From assembly GCA_964513515.1 (NCBI GenBank), contig CAZEMP010000003.1:62001-126000 (forward strand): a DNA stretch of 64,000 nt. The letters are read 5' to 3'. The stretch comes from Bog-1340 sp964513515. GTDB taxonomy: Bacteria > Patescibacteriota > Minisyncoccia > Phycocordibacterales > GWA1-40-21. The first letter of the stretch is position 1; every line of letters starts with the position of its first letter. A program made the position numbers and the translations under genes. Positions 8,337 through 17,484 of the stretch are shown one piece after another. The notes below the pieces were generated by a model, which was given only the letters and a program-made list of their open reading frames with translations, ran no database searches and was not told where the DNA came from.

Positions 8337-8690
8337 ATGAAAGAAAAATCAGATAATAAAAACTTTCTAACTGGGATGGAACAGGGTTCGGAAAGAAAAC
8401 AAAGGCCAATACCAGAAGGATTAACAAAAGAAGAGATAGTGGTTTGGCATGAGGTCAATGAAATATTAGACAGATATGGCATTTCAATAAAAACACTTTC
8501 GACTGAAAAAATAGATGAAATGCTAAAGAAAAAATTTGATTTTAAAAAGGAATTGAAAGATAAAGGTATTGAGCCTCAAGAATATATATTATGGCATAGG
8601 GTTGTGGGAAGTACTTTACCAATAGCAGGAGTTACAAAGTTTGATACACTTAATCATGATATTGAGAATTTTGTAAGAACTCAATATTAA
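8337..8690 (+). CDS. Hypothetical protein, 117 residues
   Basis: I do not recognise a family. The protein is soluble and charged, with two WH-containing blocks (EIVVWHEVNEILDRYGI and EYILWHRVVGSTLPIAGV) that may be two related helical units. It has no signal peptide, membrane helix or cysteine pair. It is followed 32 bases later by another small acidic protein, and the two could share a transcript that ends at the terminator at 9042. Codon use is AT-rich like the core genes. Confidence 0.6.
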   Translation: MKEKSDNKNFLTGMEQGSERKQRPIPEGLTKEEIVVWHEVNEILDRYGISIKTLSTEKIDEMLKKKFDFKKELKDKGIEPQEYILWHRVVGSTLPIAGVTKFDTLNHDIENFVRTQY

Positions 8691-8722
8691 TAACGGATAG
8701 AGATCACATTTTTATTACCAAC

Positions 8723-9028
8723 ATGGAAAAAGAAAAAGATATAATTTTATCGGCAGAACAAATAGAGCAGCAAGAAAAGCTCGATGATCTTTTTGTTTTG
8801 ATAAAGGCCATTTCTAAAAGAGTCAGTTCAGATATTACAGGAGATTTTATGGAATTCCTAGATGATCATAAATTGAATCGTGAAGATTTTTATCTTGCAA
8901 TGCTTTTTGTTGCAATTATTAGTGGTGGTAAATTACCCAATAAAGAGGATTACGAATCTATTGATACAAACGATGAAAAAATAGAAGCTCTGATTAGGGA
9001 TTTGGCAAAAATTGAGCCAAATAAATAA
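8723..9028 (+). CDS. Hypothetical acidic protein, 101 residues
   Basis: Unrecognised, mostly helical, acidic protein (many Asp and Glu, e.g. EFLDDHKLNREDF) with one hydrophobic stretch FYLAMLFVAIISGG that is too short to be a confident membrane helix. It probably shares a transcript with the 117-residue gene before it. A strong terminator hairpin lies 14 bases after its stop. Confidence 0.6.
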   Translation: MEKEKDIILSAEQIEQQEKLDDLFVLIKAISKRVSSDITGDFMEFLDDHKLNREDFYLAMLFVAIISGGKLPNKEDYESIDTNDEKIEALIRDLAKIEPNK

Positions 9029-9041
9029 ACTTTTTTATCTT

Positions 9042-9082
9042 AAAAGGCGAGTTTCTGCAAAGCAGAAACTCGCCTTTTAAAA
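9042..9082 (+). terminator. Rho-independent terminator
   Basis: AAAAGGCGAGTTTCTGC and its complement form a 17-bp stem with a T-run on each flank, so it may work in both directions. Confidence 0.85.
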
Positions 9083-9140
9083 TAGGTATTAATTTGTTAA
9101 AATTAGTAAGAATTTAATAAATTATAATTTAAACTACAGA

Positions 9141-11429
9141 ATGTATCTCAAGAGTATAGAAATATCAGGATTCAAGTCATTCGGAAAGAAATCAGTCCTC
9201 GATTTTAATGTACCTATATCTTCTATTGTGGGTCCAAACGGTAGCGGTAAATCCAATGTTGCGGAGGCTTTTTCTTTTGTTCTTGGAGAGCAATCTATAA
9301 AGTCTTTAAGAGGTAAAAGAGCAGAAGATCTAATTTTTAATGGAGGAAAAGATGCACCTCGTTCAAATCGCGCTTCTGTAAAGCTCGTTTTTAATAATAT
9401 ACAAAGAATTCTTAATATAGACTTCGATGAAGTTTCTATTGAACGTTCTGTGAATAGAGACTCTTCGAGCGAATATTCTATAAACGGAAGTGCTGTTCGT
9501 CTGAAAGATATCGTGGAGCTTCTTTCTTCTGCCCACATAGGCGCTTCTGGACACCAGATCATATCTCAAGGAGAGGCTGATAAAGTTTTGAATTCAAATA
9601 TTCGTGAAAGAAGGGAAATGGTAGAAGATGCTTTGGGTTTAAAAATATTTCAAAATAAAAAAGATGAGAGTGTTCGTAAGCTCGAAAAAACAGAAGAAAA
9701 TATTAAACAAGTAGAATCTTTAAGACGAGAGATCGCGCCTCATATTCGTTTTCTTCAAAAACAAGTAGAGAAAATAGAAAAGATGCATCAGATGAAAGAC
9801 GATCTTACACAAATGTATCACGACTATTTTAGACGTGAGGAAGAATATATCAAATTTGAAAAGCAAAATATATTTAGAGATAAAAACCCTCTTATTGAAG
9901 GAAATCAAAATCTAGAAAAAGAACTTTCTTCAGCAAAGCAAGTATTGGCTAAATCTTCTTCAAAAGATTCAAGATCTGATGAAGTGGTAAAAGTAGAGGC
10001 ACGATTAAAGGAGGCTCGTAGTTTGAAAGATACTATCTCAAGAAATATTGGTCGAATAGAAGGAGAAATTTCTTCACTTTTACGTTTGATTAAGAAACAA
10101 AATGAAGCAAGCAGGGCAATGTCAGCAAAGACGGTGGATTTGTCCGCTGTGGAAAATATTGCCAAGCAAATAGATCTTGAGATCAATGATGTAGAAAATA
10201 TTTCTGATTTTTCAAAAGTAAAAGAGATTTTCTTTTCAATAAAAAAGATACTTCGCGATTTTATTGAAAAAAATAGGGAAAATGAAGACAAACAAGCAAC
10301 ACTCGATCTTGAAAATGAAATCAAAAAACTTGAAGTTGAAAAGAAAAATCATGAAATAAAGTTAAAAGAAGCAGACAATCTTGAGACTGAGCTTTCAGAA
10401 CAATATTCATTTTTGAAAAGTGATATTGAAAAAGAGAAAGATTCAAATAGAGATGCTGAAAAATCCCTGTTTAGAATAGTGGCAGAACAAAATGAAATTA
10501 GAGGCAAATTAAACATAATCGAGAGTAGGGAATCAAGACTTAAGCATGATGAAGAAGAATTACAGAGAGAATTGCAGGAAGCTAGTATTCTTGTGGGAAT
10601 TTCTGCACTTAGATACAAAGATTTCTGGCCTATGGACGCTGAAGGCAAGACTTTGGGTGTGGAGCAAATTGTAAATGAGCCAAGACAAGTTCAGGAAGAT
10701 AAAAAGCGAGCAATGGAGAAAATAAAGATTCGCTTAGAAGATGCCGGTGTCTCTGGCGGAGATGATGTTGTAAAAGAGTTTAAAGAAACAACAGAAAGAG
10801 ACATGTTTCTTGAAAGAGAGCTCGAGGATCTTATTAAGTCAAAGGAATCTTTGAAGAATTTAATAAAAGAATTAGAAGAAAAACTTACTACAGAATTTAG
10901 GAATGGTGTGACCAAGATAAATGTTCAATTTCAGCAATTTTTTACTGCAATGTTTGGCGGAGGTTCAGCTTCACTATCTCTTGTAAAAGAAAAGAAGAAA
11001 AAGAAATCCGATACTGACATCTCCGCTATAACTGAGATGGATGGAGAAGAGATTCAAGAGGAAGAGGAAGCTGAAGAAGGTCTTGATATTGAAGTCTCCT
11101 TACCAAAAAAGAAAATCAAAGGTTTGATGATGCTTTCAGGAGGCGAGAGAGCCCTTACCTCTATTGCACTTCTATTTGCAATTTCACAGGTAAATCCTCC
11201 ACCATTTATTATTCTTGATGAGACTGATGCTGCGCTTGATGAGGCAAACTCCAAGAGATATGGAGACATGATTACCGAACTTTCAAAGTATTCTCAATTA
11301 ATTTTAATTACCCACAATAGAGAAACTATGTCTCGTGCCGGAGTAATATATGGAGTGACAATGGGTATGGATGGGGTATCAAGACTTCTCTCAATTCAGT
11401 TTGATGAGGCAGTGCAAGTAGCAAAATAG
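9141..11429 (+). CDS. smc: SMC-like chromosome segregation ATPase, hinge-less short form
   Basis: ATPase of the SMC family that organises and segregates chromosomes. The N-terminal head shows YLKSIEISGFKSFGKK and Walker A GPNGSGKSN (residues about 31-39). The C-terminal head shows the ABC signature LSGGERALTS and Walker B FIILDETDAALDEAN. Between them are coiled-coil segments (about 160-290 and 370-500) and the block before the C-head (RLEDAGVSGGDDVVKEF). At 762 residues it is some 400 shorter than ordinary SMC, and I see no hinge-domain sequence between the coils. A lysine/glutamate-rich insert (KEKKKKKSDTD...EEEEAEEG) sits in the C-head before the signature. No ScpA or ScpB is nearby. A TATAAT at 9123-9128 lies 12 nt before the ATG. 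Confidence 0.88.
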   Translation: MYLKSIEISGFKSFGKKSVLDFNVPISSIVGPNGSGKSNVAEAFSFVLGEQSIKSLRGKRAEDLIFNGGKDAPRSNRASVKLVFNNIQRILNIDFDEVSIERSVNRDSSSEYSINGSAVRLKDIVELLSSAHIGASGHQIISQGEADKVLNSNIRERREMVEDALGLKIFQNKKDESVRKLEKTEENIKQVESLRREIAPHIRFLQKQVEKIEKMHQMKDDLTQMYHDYFRREEEYIKFEKQNIFRDKNPLIEGNQNLEKELSSAKQVLAKSSSKDSRSDEVVKVEARLKEARSLKDTISRNIGRIEGEISSLLRLIKKQNEASRAMSAKTVDLSAVENIAKQIDLEINDVENISDFSKVKEIFFSIKKILRDFIEKNRENEDKQATLDLENEIKKLEVEKKNHEIKLKEADNLETELSEQYSFLKSDIEKEKDSNRDAEKSLFRIVAEQNEIRGKLNIIESRESRLKHDEEELQRELQEASILVGISALRYKDFWPMDAEGKTLGVEQIVNEPRQVQEDKKRAMEKIKIRLEDAGVSGGDDVVKEFKETTERDMFLERELEDLIKSKESLKNLIKELEEKLTTEFRNGVTKINVQFQQFFTAMFGGGSASLSLVKEKKKKKSDTDISAITEMDGEEIQEEEEAEEGLDIEVSLPKKKIKGLMMLSGGERALTSIALLFAISQVNPPPFIILDETDAALDEANSKRYGDMITELSKYSQLILITHNRETMSRAGVIYGVTMGMDGVSRLLSIQFDEAVQVAK

Positions 11430-11467
11430 TATAAGGAGCTAGTATAAGTATAAGAAAATATAAAAGG

Positions 11468-11500
11468 GCCACTTGGAAGCCTTGCTTCCAAGTGGCTTTG
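11468..11500 (+). terminator. Rho-independent terminator of smc
   Basis: GCCACTTGGAAGC, CTT loop, GCTTCCAAGTGGC, then TTTG. Preceded by AAAAG on the other side. Confidence 0.75.
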
Positions 11501-11540
11501 TGTCTTTGCGAGGAGTAGAGCGACGTGGCAATCCAGGTTT
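11501..11540. repeat. Family A repeat, partial copy
   Basis: Half-element with TGTCTTTGCGAGGAGTAGAG then GTGGCAATCCAGG. The second arm is missing. Confidence 0.6.
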
Positions 11541-11581
11541 AGTTTAATTGTTGAGTGGAGTCAATCTATTTTATAAAAATG

Positions 11582-11619
11582 AAATGGGCTCCACGTAAAC
11601 AAACGCGGAGCCCATTTTC
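11582..11619 (-). terminator. Bidirectional-looking terminator
   Basis: AAATGGGCTCC and GGAGCCCATTTT arms around a 14-nt loop. It lies just after the stop of the minus-strand small gene and ends it. Confidence 0.75.
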
Positions 11620-11627
11620 ACTCGGTG

Positions 11628-11837
11628 TTAGAGCGAGTGTTCTTTCTTTGCCTCGTCGGTAAGGATCCAACCCTTTCTCCTCAAGGACTGAAGGAGCTTG
11701 CGATCCTCCGAAATGTGACCTTCAAGGACCATCACATTTTTCTTCGGGTTATATCCCTCAAGCTCACATTCGACCTTTCTCTCGAGTACAACGTACTCTT
11801 TGAGAAGTGACGCGAGCATTTTAGGAGTCAGCTTCAT
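11628..11837 (-). CDS. Small orphan protein, 69 residues
   Basis: Unrecognised, charged protein (MKLTPKMLASLLKEYVVLERKVECELEGYNPKKN...). I start at the ATG at 11837, preceded by AAAAAGGAGTTCCAG. The frame stays open upstream, and a second ribosome-site-like AAGGAGAG near 11936 could instead start a form about 30 residues longer at a non-standard codon (KINVKARLLGEAIYGNAPTP...), so the N-terminus is uncertain. Its codon use is more GC-rich than the flanking rnr and smc. It has its own promoter (12010-11982) and terminator, the pattern of the other orphan islets. Confidence 0.6.
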   Translation of the reverse strand: MKLTPKMLASLLKEYVVLERKVECELEGYNPKKNVMVLEGHISEDRKLLQSLRRKGWILTDEAKKEHSL

Positions 11838-11981
11838 CTGGAACTCCTTTTTACATAGAATCGGAGTGGGAGCGTTTCCGTAGATTGCTTCTCCCAACAA
11901 TCTAGCTTTTACGTTTATCTTTATGATAAATCTCTCCTTGTTTAATCTGGCAAATTTTTCAAAACGAGAACGACTAAAACA

Positions 11982-12010
11982 AAGTTAGCATATCTGAAAG
12001 TACTATTCAA
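11982..12010 (-). promoter_or_regulatory. Promoter of the 69-residue orphan gene
   Basis: On the minus strand, TTGAAT (12010-12005), a 17-nt spacer and TAACTT (11987-11982). Confidence 0.5.
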
Positions 12011-12048
12011 ATATTCTCGTATTTCCTAATAAGCTAAAAAGCTACAAG

Positions 12049-14040
12049 TTACTCTACTATTTGGTAATCCATCTGTCTTTTGTCCAAATCTGCAGATACC
12101 AATTTTATTTTTATTTTTTGCCCAAGCGAGTACACTTTTTTTGTTTTTTCTCCAATGAGTGAATATGTCTTTGCATCAAGTTTATAGAAGTCATCTCCGA
12201 GTGATGAAAGTTTTATCATACCTTCTGCTCTTGTTTCTGAATCTTCCGCATATATACCCCATTCAGTCACACCGGTGATGAGGCCATCAAAGGTTTTTCC
12301 AACTTTATCGAGCATATATTCTATCTGTTTGTATTTTTTACTATCTCGCTCTGCTTCTGAAGCTTTTATTTCTCTATCTGTGCTATGTGAGCAAGCTTTT
12401 TCATAAAATACTAAATTCTTTTCCGCAATATTTTCTTTACTTAGTATTTTTTGCAATATTCTGTGTACCAAAAGATCAGGATATCTTCTAATGGGCGAAG
12501 TGAAGTGTGCATAATATTCAAATGCTAGTCCAAAGTGTCCAATATTTTTTGTTGAATATATAGCTTTTGACATAGAACGGATAGCAGCTGTTTTCACCAG
12601 AGCTTCTTCGGCTTTTCCTTCCACTTGAGCAAAGAGAGCCTGCATATCCTTTCCGGTAACACTGCCAGTTTTTCCAATAACGAGCTCATGTCCTAATGCT
12701 TTCACAAACACCGCAAGTTCACTGATCTTGTCTTTATCAGGAAAGTCATGTGTACGATATGGAAGAGGGAAGAGTTTGCCAGATTTTTTCTCAAATTTAT
12801 ACACATATTCAGCTACCTCTTTATTTGCAAGAAGCATGTATTCCTCGACAAGCTTATGAGTATCAAGTCTTTGTTTTTTGTATATTTTTATCGGTTTACC
12901 TTTTGAGTCTAATTCAAAAGCAACTTCTTCTTGTTCAAAATCTATAGCGCCTTTTTGGAATTTTTCTTTTCTAAAAAGCTTTGCGAGTTTGTTTAGGGTA
13001 TTGAGCTCCTCGAAGTATTGACCAGACTTTGCATCAAGCACTTCTTGTGCATTTTCATACGTAAATCTTTTTGCAGATTTAATAACAGATTTTCCAAACC
13101 ATCTTGAATGAATCTTGGCTTTAGGATCGATCTCAAAAATAGCGGAAAAGGCAAGTTTTTCATCTCCCTCACTCAAGCTACAAAGATTGTCAGAAAGCTC
13201 AAACGGAAGCATAGGAATAGTTCTGTCTGGAAGATACACAGAACAACCTCGCTCATAAGCTTCTTTATCGAGCTCACTTTTTTCCGTTACATAGTGAGAT
13301 ACATCTGCAATGTGAACTCCTATTTCATAGTTTCCGTTTACCAATTTTTTGAAAGAAATTGCGTCATCGAAGTCCTTTGCTGTTTTTGGATCTATAGTAA
13401 AAGTAAGAGTATTTCTTAAATCTTTTCTTTTGGCGATTTCTTCTTGTGATATTTTTCTATTATGCTCAAAAACATTTTTAGACTCCTCCAATACCTTTTC
13501 AGGAAACTCAATATCAAAACCTTTATCTATAGCAATAGAATTCATCTCAGTAGAGTTATCTCCCTTTTTTCCAAGAATATTTACAATTTCTCCTTCCGAA
13601 TATCCAGGGTACGCAGTCCACTTCGTGATTTTTACTCTAACTTTATCTTCATTTTTTAATGAACCAGCTTTCTCTTTTGGTATTTTTACAGAAATTTTTA
13701 CTCTTCTGTCATCAGGTATTATAATCGTACCTTTTTCAGTCACAGAAACTACACCCACAAAATAATTTTTTGCTCTAGTTATTATTTTTGCTACTTCAGC
13801 CTCATGAACACCAGATTTATTTTTTTTGAAAAGCTTTACTTCTACCTTGTCTCCAGCCATAGCTGTGGCTAGCTGTCTGGTAGGTATTTCAGCTGAAATA
13901 TTATCTGTATCGGATATGAAATAGGCTATATATCCTCTTATAGCCTTTATTTTTCCTTTGATAATCTTAACTTTATGACCATTAGCCGGTTTTATGCTAT
14001 TTCTCGTATCTTTTTTCCAGAATTTCTTATTTTTTTCCAT
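12049..14040 (-). CDS. rnr: Ribonuclease R (RNB-family 3'-5' exoribonuclease)
   Basis: Degrades structured RNA from the 3' end. The order is: N-terminal cold-shock-like OB folds (residues about 20-150, e.g. KGTIIIPDDRRVKISVKIP); the RNB catalytic domain with the metal-binding string TIDPKTAKDFDDAISF near residue 215 and later HFTSPIRRYPDLLVHR; and a C-terminal S1 domain (GLITGVTEWGIYAEDSETRAEGMI). The 663 residues are slightly short, with reduced N- and C-terminal extensions. The gene runs opposite to rpsP, and the two start regions are about 90 bases apart. Confidence 0.95.
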   Translation of the reverse strand: MEKNKKFWKKDTRNSIKPANGHKVKIIKGKIKAIRGYIAYFISDTDNISAEIPTRQLATAMAGDKVEVKLFKKNKSGVHEAEVAKIITRAKNYFVGVVSVTEKGTIIIPDDRRVKISVKIPKEKAGSLKNEDKVRVKITKWTAYPGYSEGEIVNILGKKGDNSTEMNSIAIDKGFDIEFPEKVLEESKNVFEHNRKISQEEIAKRKDLRNTLTFTIDPKTAKDFDDAISFKKLVNGNYEIGVHIADVSHYVTEKSELDKEAYERGCSVYLPDRTIPMLPFELSDNLCSLSEGDEKLAFSAIFEIDPKAKIHSRWFGKSVIKSAKRFTYENAQEVLDAKSGQYFEELNTLNKLAKLFRKEKFQKGAIDFEQEEVAFELDSKGKPIKIYKKQRLDTHKLVEEYMLLANKEVAEYVYKFEKKSGKLFPLPYRTHDFPDKDKISELAVFVKALGHELVIGKTGSVTGKDMQALFAQVEGKAEEALVKTAAIRSMSKAIYSTKNIGHFGLAFEYYAHFTSPIRRYPDLLVHRILQKILSKENIAEKNLVFYEKACSHSTDREIKASEAERDSKKYKQIEYMLDKVGKTFDGLITGVTEWGIYAEDSETRAEGMIKLSSLGDDFYKLDAKTYSLIGEKTKKVYSLGQKIKIKLVSADLDKRQMDYQIVE

Positions 14041-14131
14041 TTGTATTAGTATCGTAGCAAGAAACAGTTAGTTTGTACATTTTTCTATTTTTGACTTGCA
14101 AACCTTACGCTTTCTTGTTAGGATTTGCTCC

Positions 14132-14530
14132 ATGTTAATAATCAGATTACAAAGAGTTGGAAGAGCACATGAACCAAGTTTTCGTATTGTACTTACAGAT
14201 TCAAAATTTGGACCAAAGTCTGGTAAGGCCGTTGAAGTCCTTGGTTCTTACGACGCAAGAAAAGGAAAAGGTAACAATCATGTAGACGGTGAAAAAGTAA
14301 AATATTGGATTTCAAAAGGAGCTCAAGTTTCAGATACTGTCCACAATTTCCTTGTAGATCAAAAAGTTCTTACAGGAAAGAAAATAAATGTACTACCAAA
14401 GAACAAAATATTAAACGCAAAGAAAGCTAAAGAAGACGCCGCAAAAGCAGAGGAGGCTGCAAAAGCTCCAAAGCCAGCCCCAGAACCAGTGGCAGAAGCC
14501 CCTAAAGCAGAAGAGGCACCGGTGGCATAA
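14132..14530 (+). CDS. rpsP: 30S ribosomal protein S16
   Basis: Small-subunit ribosomal protein. The core is clear (MLIIRLQRVGRAHEPSFRIV...GKAVEVLGSYDARKG). After residue about 85 comes a low-complexity Ala/Lys/Pro/Glu tail (AKAEEAAKAPKPAPEPVAEA), which many members carry in some form. The ATG at 14132 gives the normal S16 start; an in-frame upstream codon at 14096 would add unrelated residues. A TAGGAT box ends seven bases before the ATG with TTGCAA 17 nt further up, predicting a leaderless mRNA. It opens the rpsP-khpA-trmD group, although a terminator separates it from khpA. Confidence 0.95.
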   Translation: MLIIRLQRVGRAHEPSFRIVLTDSKFGPKSGKAVEVLGSYDARKGKGNNHVDGEKVKYWISKGAQVSDTVHNFLVDQKVLTGKKINVLPKNKILNAKKAKEDAAKAEEAAKAPKPAPEPVAEAPKAEEAPVA

Positions 14531-14544
14531 ACAAAGAAAAAAAC

Positions 14545-14575
14545 AAAAAACTTCCTAAAGGAAGTTTTTTGTTTG
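14545..14575 (+). terminator. Rho-independent terminator of rpsP
   Basis: AAAAAACTTCC, loop, GGAAGTTTTTT. Confidence 0.8.
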
Positions 14576-14673
14576 CCAACAATTTTTAATATGATAAACT
14601 TTGAGCAGGCAGTATTTTATCATTTACCGGTCGAACTGCTACGAATATCAAAATCAGAATTACAATTATAAAC

Positions 14674-15012
14674 ATGCAAGAAAACGACACAAAATTCTTA
14701 GAACTCGTTATTAAGTCTTTGGTTGATGCCCCAGAAAAGGTAAAGATCACAAGAACTGTAGATGAGATGGGTGTATTACTAACTCTTGTTGTAGACAATG
14801 CCGATATGGGCAAAGTCATCGGAAGATCAGGTAATACAGCAAAAGCTATAAGAACACTTCTAAGAGTTGTTGGAATGAAAAACAATTCAAGAGTTAATTT
14901 GAAGATCAATGAACCAGAAGGAGCAGAACCAAGAGCTCCAAGAATGGCCACTCTTTCAAAGGAACCTGTTCAGAAAACAGTAGACGAAGCGATGGCAGAT
15001 TTGAAATTATAA
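14674..15012 (+). CDS. khpA: KH-domain RNA-binding protein (KhpA-like)
   Basis: Single KH-domain RNA-binding protein, 112 residues. The KH core is DMGKVIGRSGNTAKAIRTLLRVV with a GRSG loop in place of GxxG. The N-terminal FLELVIKSLVDAPEKVKI fits KhpA (YlqC), which lies between rpsP and the rimM/trmD genes in many bacteria. KhpA binds RNA with KhpB in Gram-positive bacteria and affects elongation and division. The C-terminal tail (EPEGAEPRAPRMATLSKEPVQK) is longer than usual. No rimM follows. An intrinsic terminator lies 14 bases after the stop. Confidence 0.88.
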   Translation: MQENDTKFLELVIKSLVDAPEKVKITRTVDEMGVLLTLVVDNADMGKVIGRSGNTAKAIRTLLRVVGMKNNSRVNLKINEPEGAEPRAPRMATLSKEPVQKTVDEAMADLKL

Positions 15013-15025
15013 TTTCAAAAATATA

Positions 15026-15053
15026 AAAGCGCGCCCTCTGGGCGCGCTTTTAT
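15026..15053 (+). terminator. Rho-independent terminator of khpA
   Basis: AAAAGCGCGCCC, TCT loop, GGGCGCGCTTTT. Confidence 0.85.
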
Positions 15054-15097
15054 ATTGATTGTATTTTAAGGTTTTTTATTGTATTTTGAAGCTGTAT

Positions 15098-15766
15098 ATG
15101 AATTTCCACATAATCACATTATTTCCTGATGCGTTCACCTCATATCTCAATGAGTCTATTTTGGCAAGAGCGATAAAAGAAAAGAAAATTAAAGTTTCTT
15201 TTTATAATCCTCGTGACTTTGCGAAGGTTACAAAAGCTCAAAAATCAAAAGATAAGCCATATAAAAGGGTAGATGATATTCCATACGGTGGTGGACCAGG
15301 TATGGTAATGCAAGCAGAGCCGGTACTTAGGGCTATAGAAAAAGCTCTTAAAAAATCAAAGAAAGGTAAAACTAAAATAATTTTCCTTACACCAAAAGGA
15401 AAACAATTTGATACAGAATATGCAAAAAACTCAGCAAAAAAATATACAGATATAATAATTATTTCTGGTAGATATGAAGGAATAGATGAGAGAGTCAATA
15501 AAATATTCAAGACGGACAAAATTTCCGTAGGAAATTTTGTTCTAACAGGCGGAGAGCTTCCTTCAATGATAATTATGGATTCTGTATCACGTCAGATAAA
15601 TGGAGTACTAGGAAACAAAGCTTCACTTGAAGAGGAAAGAGTTTCAAGCTCTGAAGTATATACGAGACCAGAAGTTTTAGAATATAAAGGTAAAAAATAT
15701 AGAGTACCCAAAGTATTACTTTCAGGAAATCATAAACTGATAGATGAATGGAGAAAAAGTAAATAG
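15098..15766 (+). CDS. trmD: tRNA (guanine(37)-N1)-methyltransferase
   Basis: Methylates G37 of tRNAs that have G at position 36, using S-adenosylmethionine, to prevent +1 frameshifts. SPOUT-family signatures are present: FHIITLFPDAF at the start, DDIPYGGGPGMVMQ near residue 55, the trefoil-knot strings IISGRYEGIDERV and VGNFVLTGGELPSM, and the C-terminal VYTRPEVLEYKGKKYRVPKVLLSGNH. The ATG at 15098 matches the family start; an in-frame codon at 15059 would add a spurious tail. The usual rimM and rplS neighbours are absent here. Confidence 0.96.
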   Translation: MNFHIITLFPDAFTSYLNESILARAIKEKKIKVSFYNPRDFAKVTKAQKSKDKPYKRVDDIPYGGGPGMVMQAEPVLRAIEKALKKSKKGKTKIIFLTPKGKQFDTEYAKNSAKKYTDIIIISGRYEGIDERVNKIFKTDKISVGNFVLTGGELPSMIIMDSVSRQINGVLGNKASLEEERVSSSEVYTRPEVLEYKGKKYRVPKVLLSGNHKLIDEWRKSK

Positions 15767-15789
15767 AAAATGATATAATCATTTTCACC

Positions 15790-17460
15790 ATGACTCAAAA
15801 AGATGCACTCGACATATTGAAGATGGGATACAACTGTTACATCACAGGTGCAGCAGGTTCTGGTAAAACACATCTACTAAATGAATATATAAAATTCCTT
15901 AAAAATAAAGGAGTTGAAGCCGGTATTACAGCATCTACCGGTATTGCAGCGACTCATATGGGCGGTACGACTATTCATTCTTGGAGCGGGCTTGGTATTC
16001 GTGATGAGCTTACAGAATACGATCTTGAAGATCTAGAAAGTAAAAAATATCTCCATGATAGATTTAAAAATACCGATGTCCTCATCATAGACGAGGTTTC
16101 AATGCTCCATCATTTTCGTCTGGACTTAATAGAGAAAATCGCAAGACATTTAAAAAGGAACCAACTTCCGTTTGGTGGCATGCAAGTTATTCTTTGCGGA
16201 GATTTTTTCCAGCTTCCACCAGTATCAAGAATGGGCGAAAGAGAAGCACTTTTTTCTTATAAATCAGAAATTTGGAAAAATCTCAATTTGAAAATCTGTT
16301 ATTTGGAGGAGCAATATAGACATAAGGATAATATTTTCATAAAAATTCTCAACGGCATACGCGGGAACAATATGAGTGAAGAATCTTTATCTCATCTAAG
16401 AGGAAGACATAATGCAAAATTAAAAGAAGGATTGGAACCAACAAAACTCCATACTCATAATATAAATGTTGATACTATAAACGATGGAGAATTAAACAGT
16501 CTTCCTGGTCAGATTTTTACATATCAGATGGAAGATAAAGGAAGAAAGGCCCTTGTAGATGCACTGAAAAAAAGCTGTCTTGCACCCGAATTATTGCGTT
16601 TAAAAGTTGGTGCAAGGGTGATGTTTGTTAAAAATAATTTTGATGGGGGCTATGCAAATGGAACTCTTGGAAAGATAATAGAATGTTCAAATTATGGCCC
16701 CAAAGTATTGCTTACTTCGGGGAAAATAATTATTCCAGAAAAAGTCTCTTGGGTTATAGAAGAAGATGGAAAAGTAAAAGCCACTATCACTCAATATCCG
16801 CTTCGTTTGGCTTGGGCCATCACTGTACATAAAAGCCAAGGAATGAGCTTAGATGCAGTTGAGGTAGATCTTTCAAAATCTTTTGAAAAGGGAATGGGTT
16901 ACGTTGCTCTTTCTCGTGTAAGGACACTAGACGGACTCAGACTTATCGGTATGAACAAGAACGCCTTAGAAGTGAGCGAAGATATTATGTTGTATGATGA
17001 GGATCTTAAAGAAATGTCTGATCAAGACAAATCCTGGCTATATTCCATGTCTGATACTGAAATAAAGAAAAAACAAGAAGAGTTTTTGAAGAAAGTTGCA
17101 CCGCCCGAAGGTACAAAAATTGATAAAAAGAAAAAAAGTAGAATTTCACCAATTGAGGAAACAAAAAATATGCTCAAGCAAGAAATGGGGCTAAAGGAAA
17201 TGTTGGAAATAAAAGGTGTAAAAATTGGAACACTACTTGATCATATAGAGAAGATTATTGTAGATGAACCAGATTTTAATATTGCTCATTTGAAAAAGGA
17301 AGTGCCAACTGGAAAATATAAAAAAATATGGATGGTATTTCGTGAACTTTATGGAGAGAATCGTGATTTTCTGCTTTCTCCAATAAAAAATAAGCTTGGA
17401 TCAGCTTATACATATGAGGAGCTAAGAATTGTAAGACTTTTTGTGAAGAGAAATCTTTGA
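15790..17460 (+). CDS. PIF1-like DNA helicase with C-terminal HTH domain
   Basis: Superfamily 1B ATP-dependent helicase. Motifs in order: Walker A GAAGSGKTHLL (residues about 20-30), TASTGIAA, Walker B LIIDEVSML, CGDFFQLPPV, and the C-terminal VHKSQGMSLD and YVALSRVRTLDGL. Residues about 455-556 resemble the helix-turn-helix domain found at the end of some RecQ/PIF1 helicases (TKNMLKQEMGLKEMLEIKGV...TYEELRIVRLFVKRNL). PIF1-type helicases unwind forked DNA and G-quadruplexes. A TATAAT at 15774-15779 lies ten bases before the ATG. The last 41 bases of the gene recur 1.9 kb downstream (19411-19452). Confidence 0.92.
   Translation: MTQKDALDILKMGYNCYITGAAGSGKTHLLNEYIKFLKNKGVEAGITASTGIAATHMGGTTIHSWSGLGIRDELTEYDLEDLESKKYLHDRFKNTDVLIIDEVSMLHHFRLDLIEKIARHLKRNQLPFGGMQVILCGDFFQLPPVSRMGEREALFSYKSEIWKNLNLKICYLEEQYRHKDNIFIKILNGIRGNNMSEESLSHLRGRHNAKLKEGLEPTKLHTHNINVDTINDGELNSLPGQIFTYQMEDKGRKALVDALKKSCLAPELLRLKVGARVMFVKNNFDGGYANGTLGKIIECSNYGPKVLLTSGKIIIPEKVSWVIEEDGKVKATITQYPLRLAWAITVHKSQGMSLDAVEVDLSKSFEKGMGYVALSRVRTLDGLRLIGMNKNALEVSEDIMLYDEDLKEMSDQDKSWLYSMSDTEIKKKQEEFLKKVAPPEGTKIDKKKKSRISPIEETKNMLKQEMGLKEMLEIKGVKIGTLLDHIEKIIVDEPDFNIAHLKKEVPTGKYKKIWMVFRELYGENRDFLLSPIKNKLGSAYTYEELRIVRLFVKRNL
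17420..17460 (+). repeat. Direct repeat, left copy (helicase 3' end)
   Basis: The end of the helicase gene (AGCTAAGAATTGTAAGACTT and onward). It recurs with about five changes at 19411-19452. Confidence 0.85.
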
Positions 17461-17484
17461 AATTATCTGTTATAATATTCCTAT

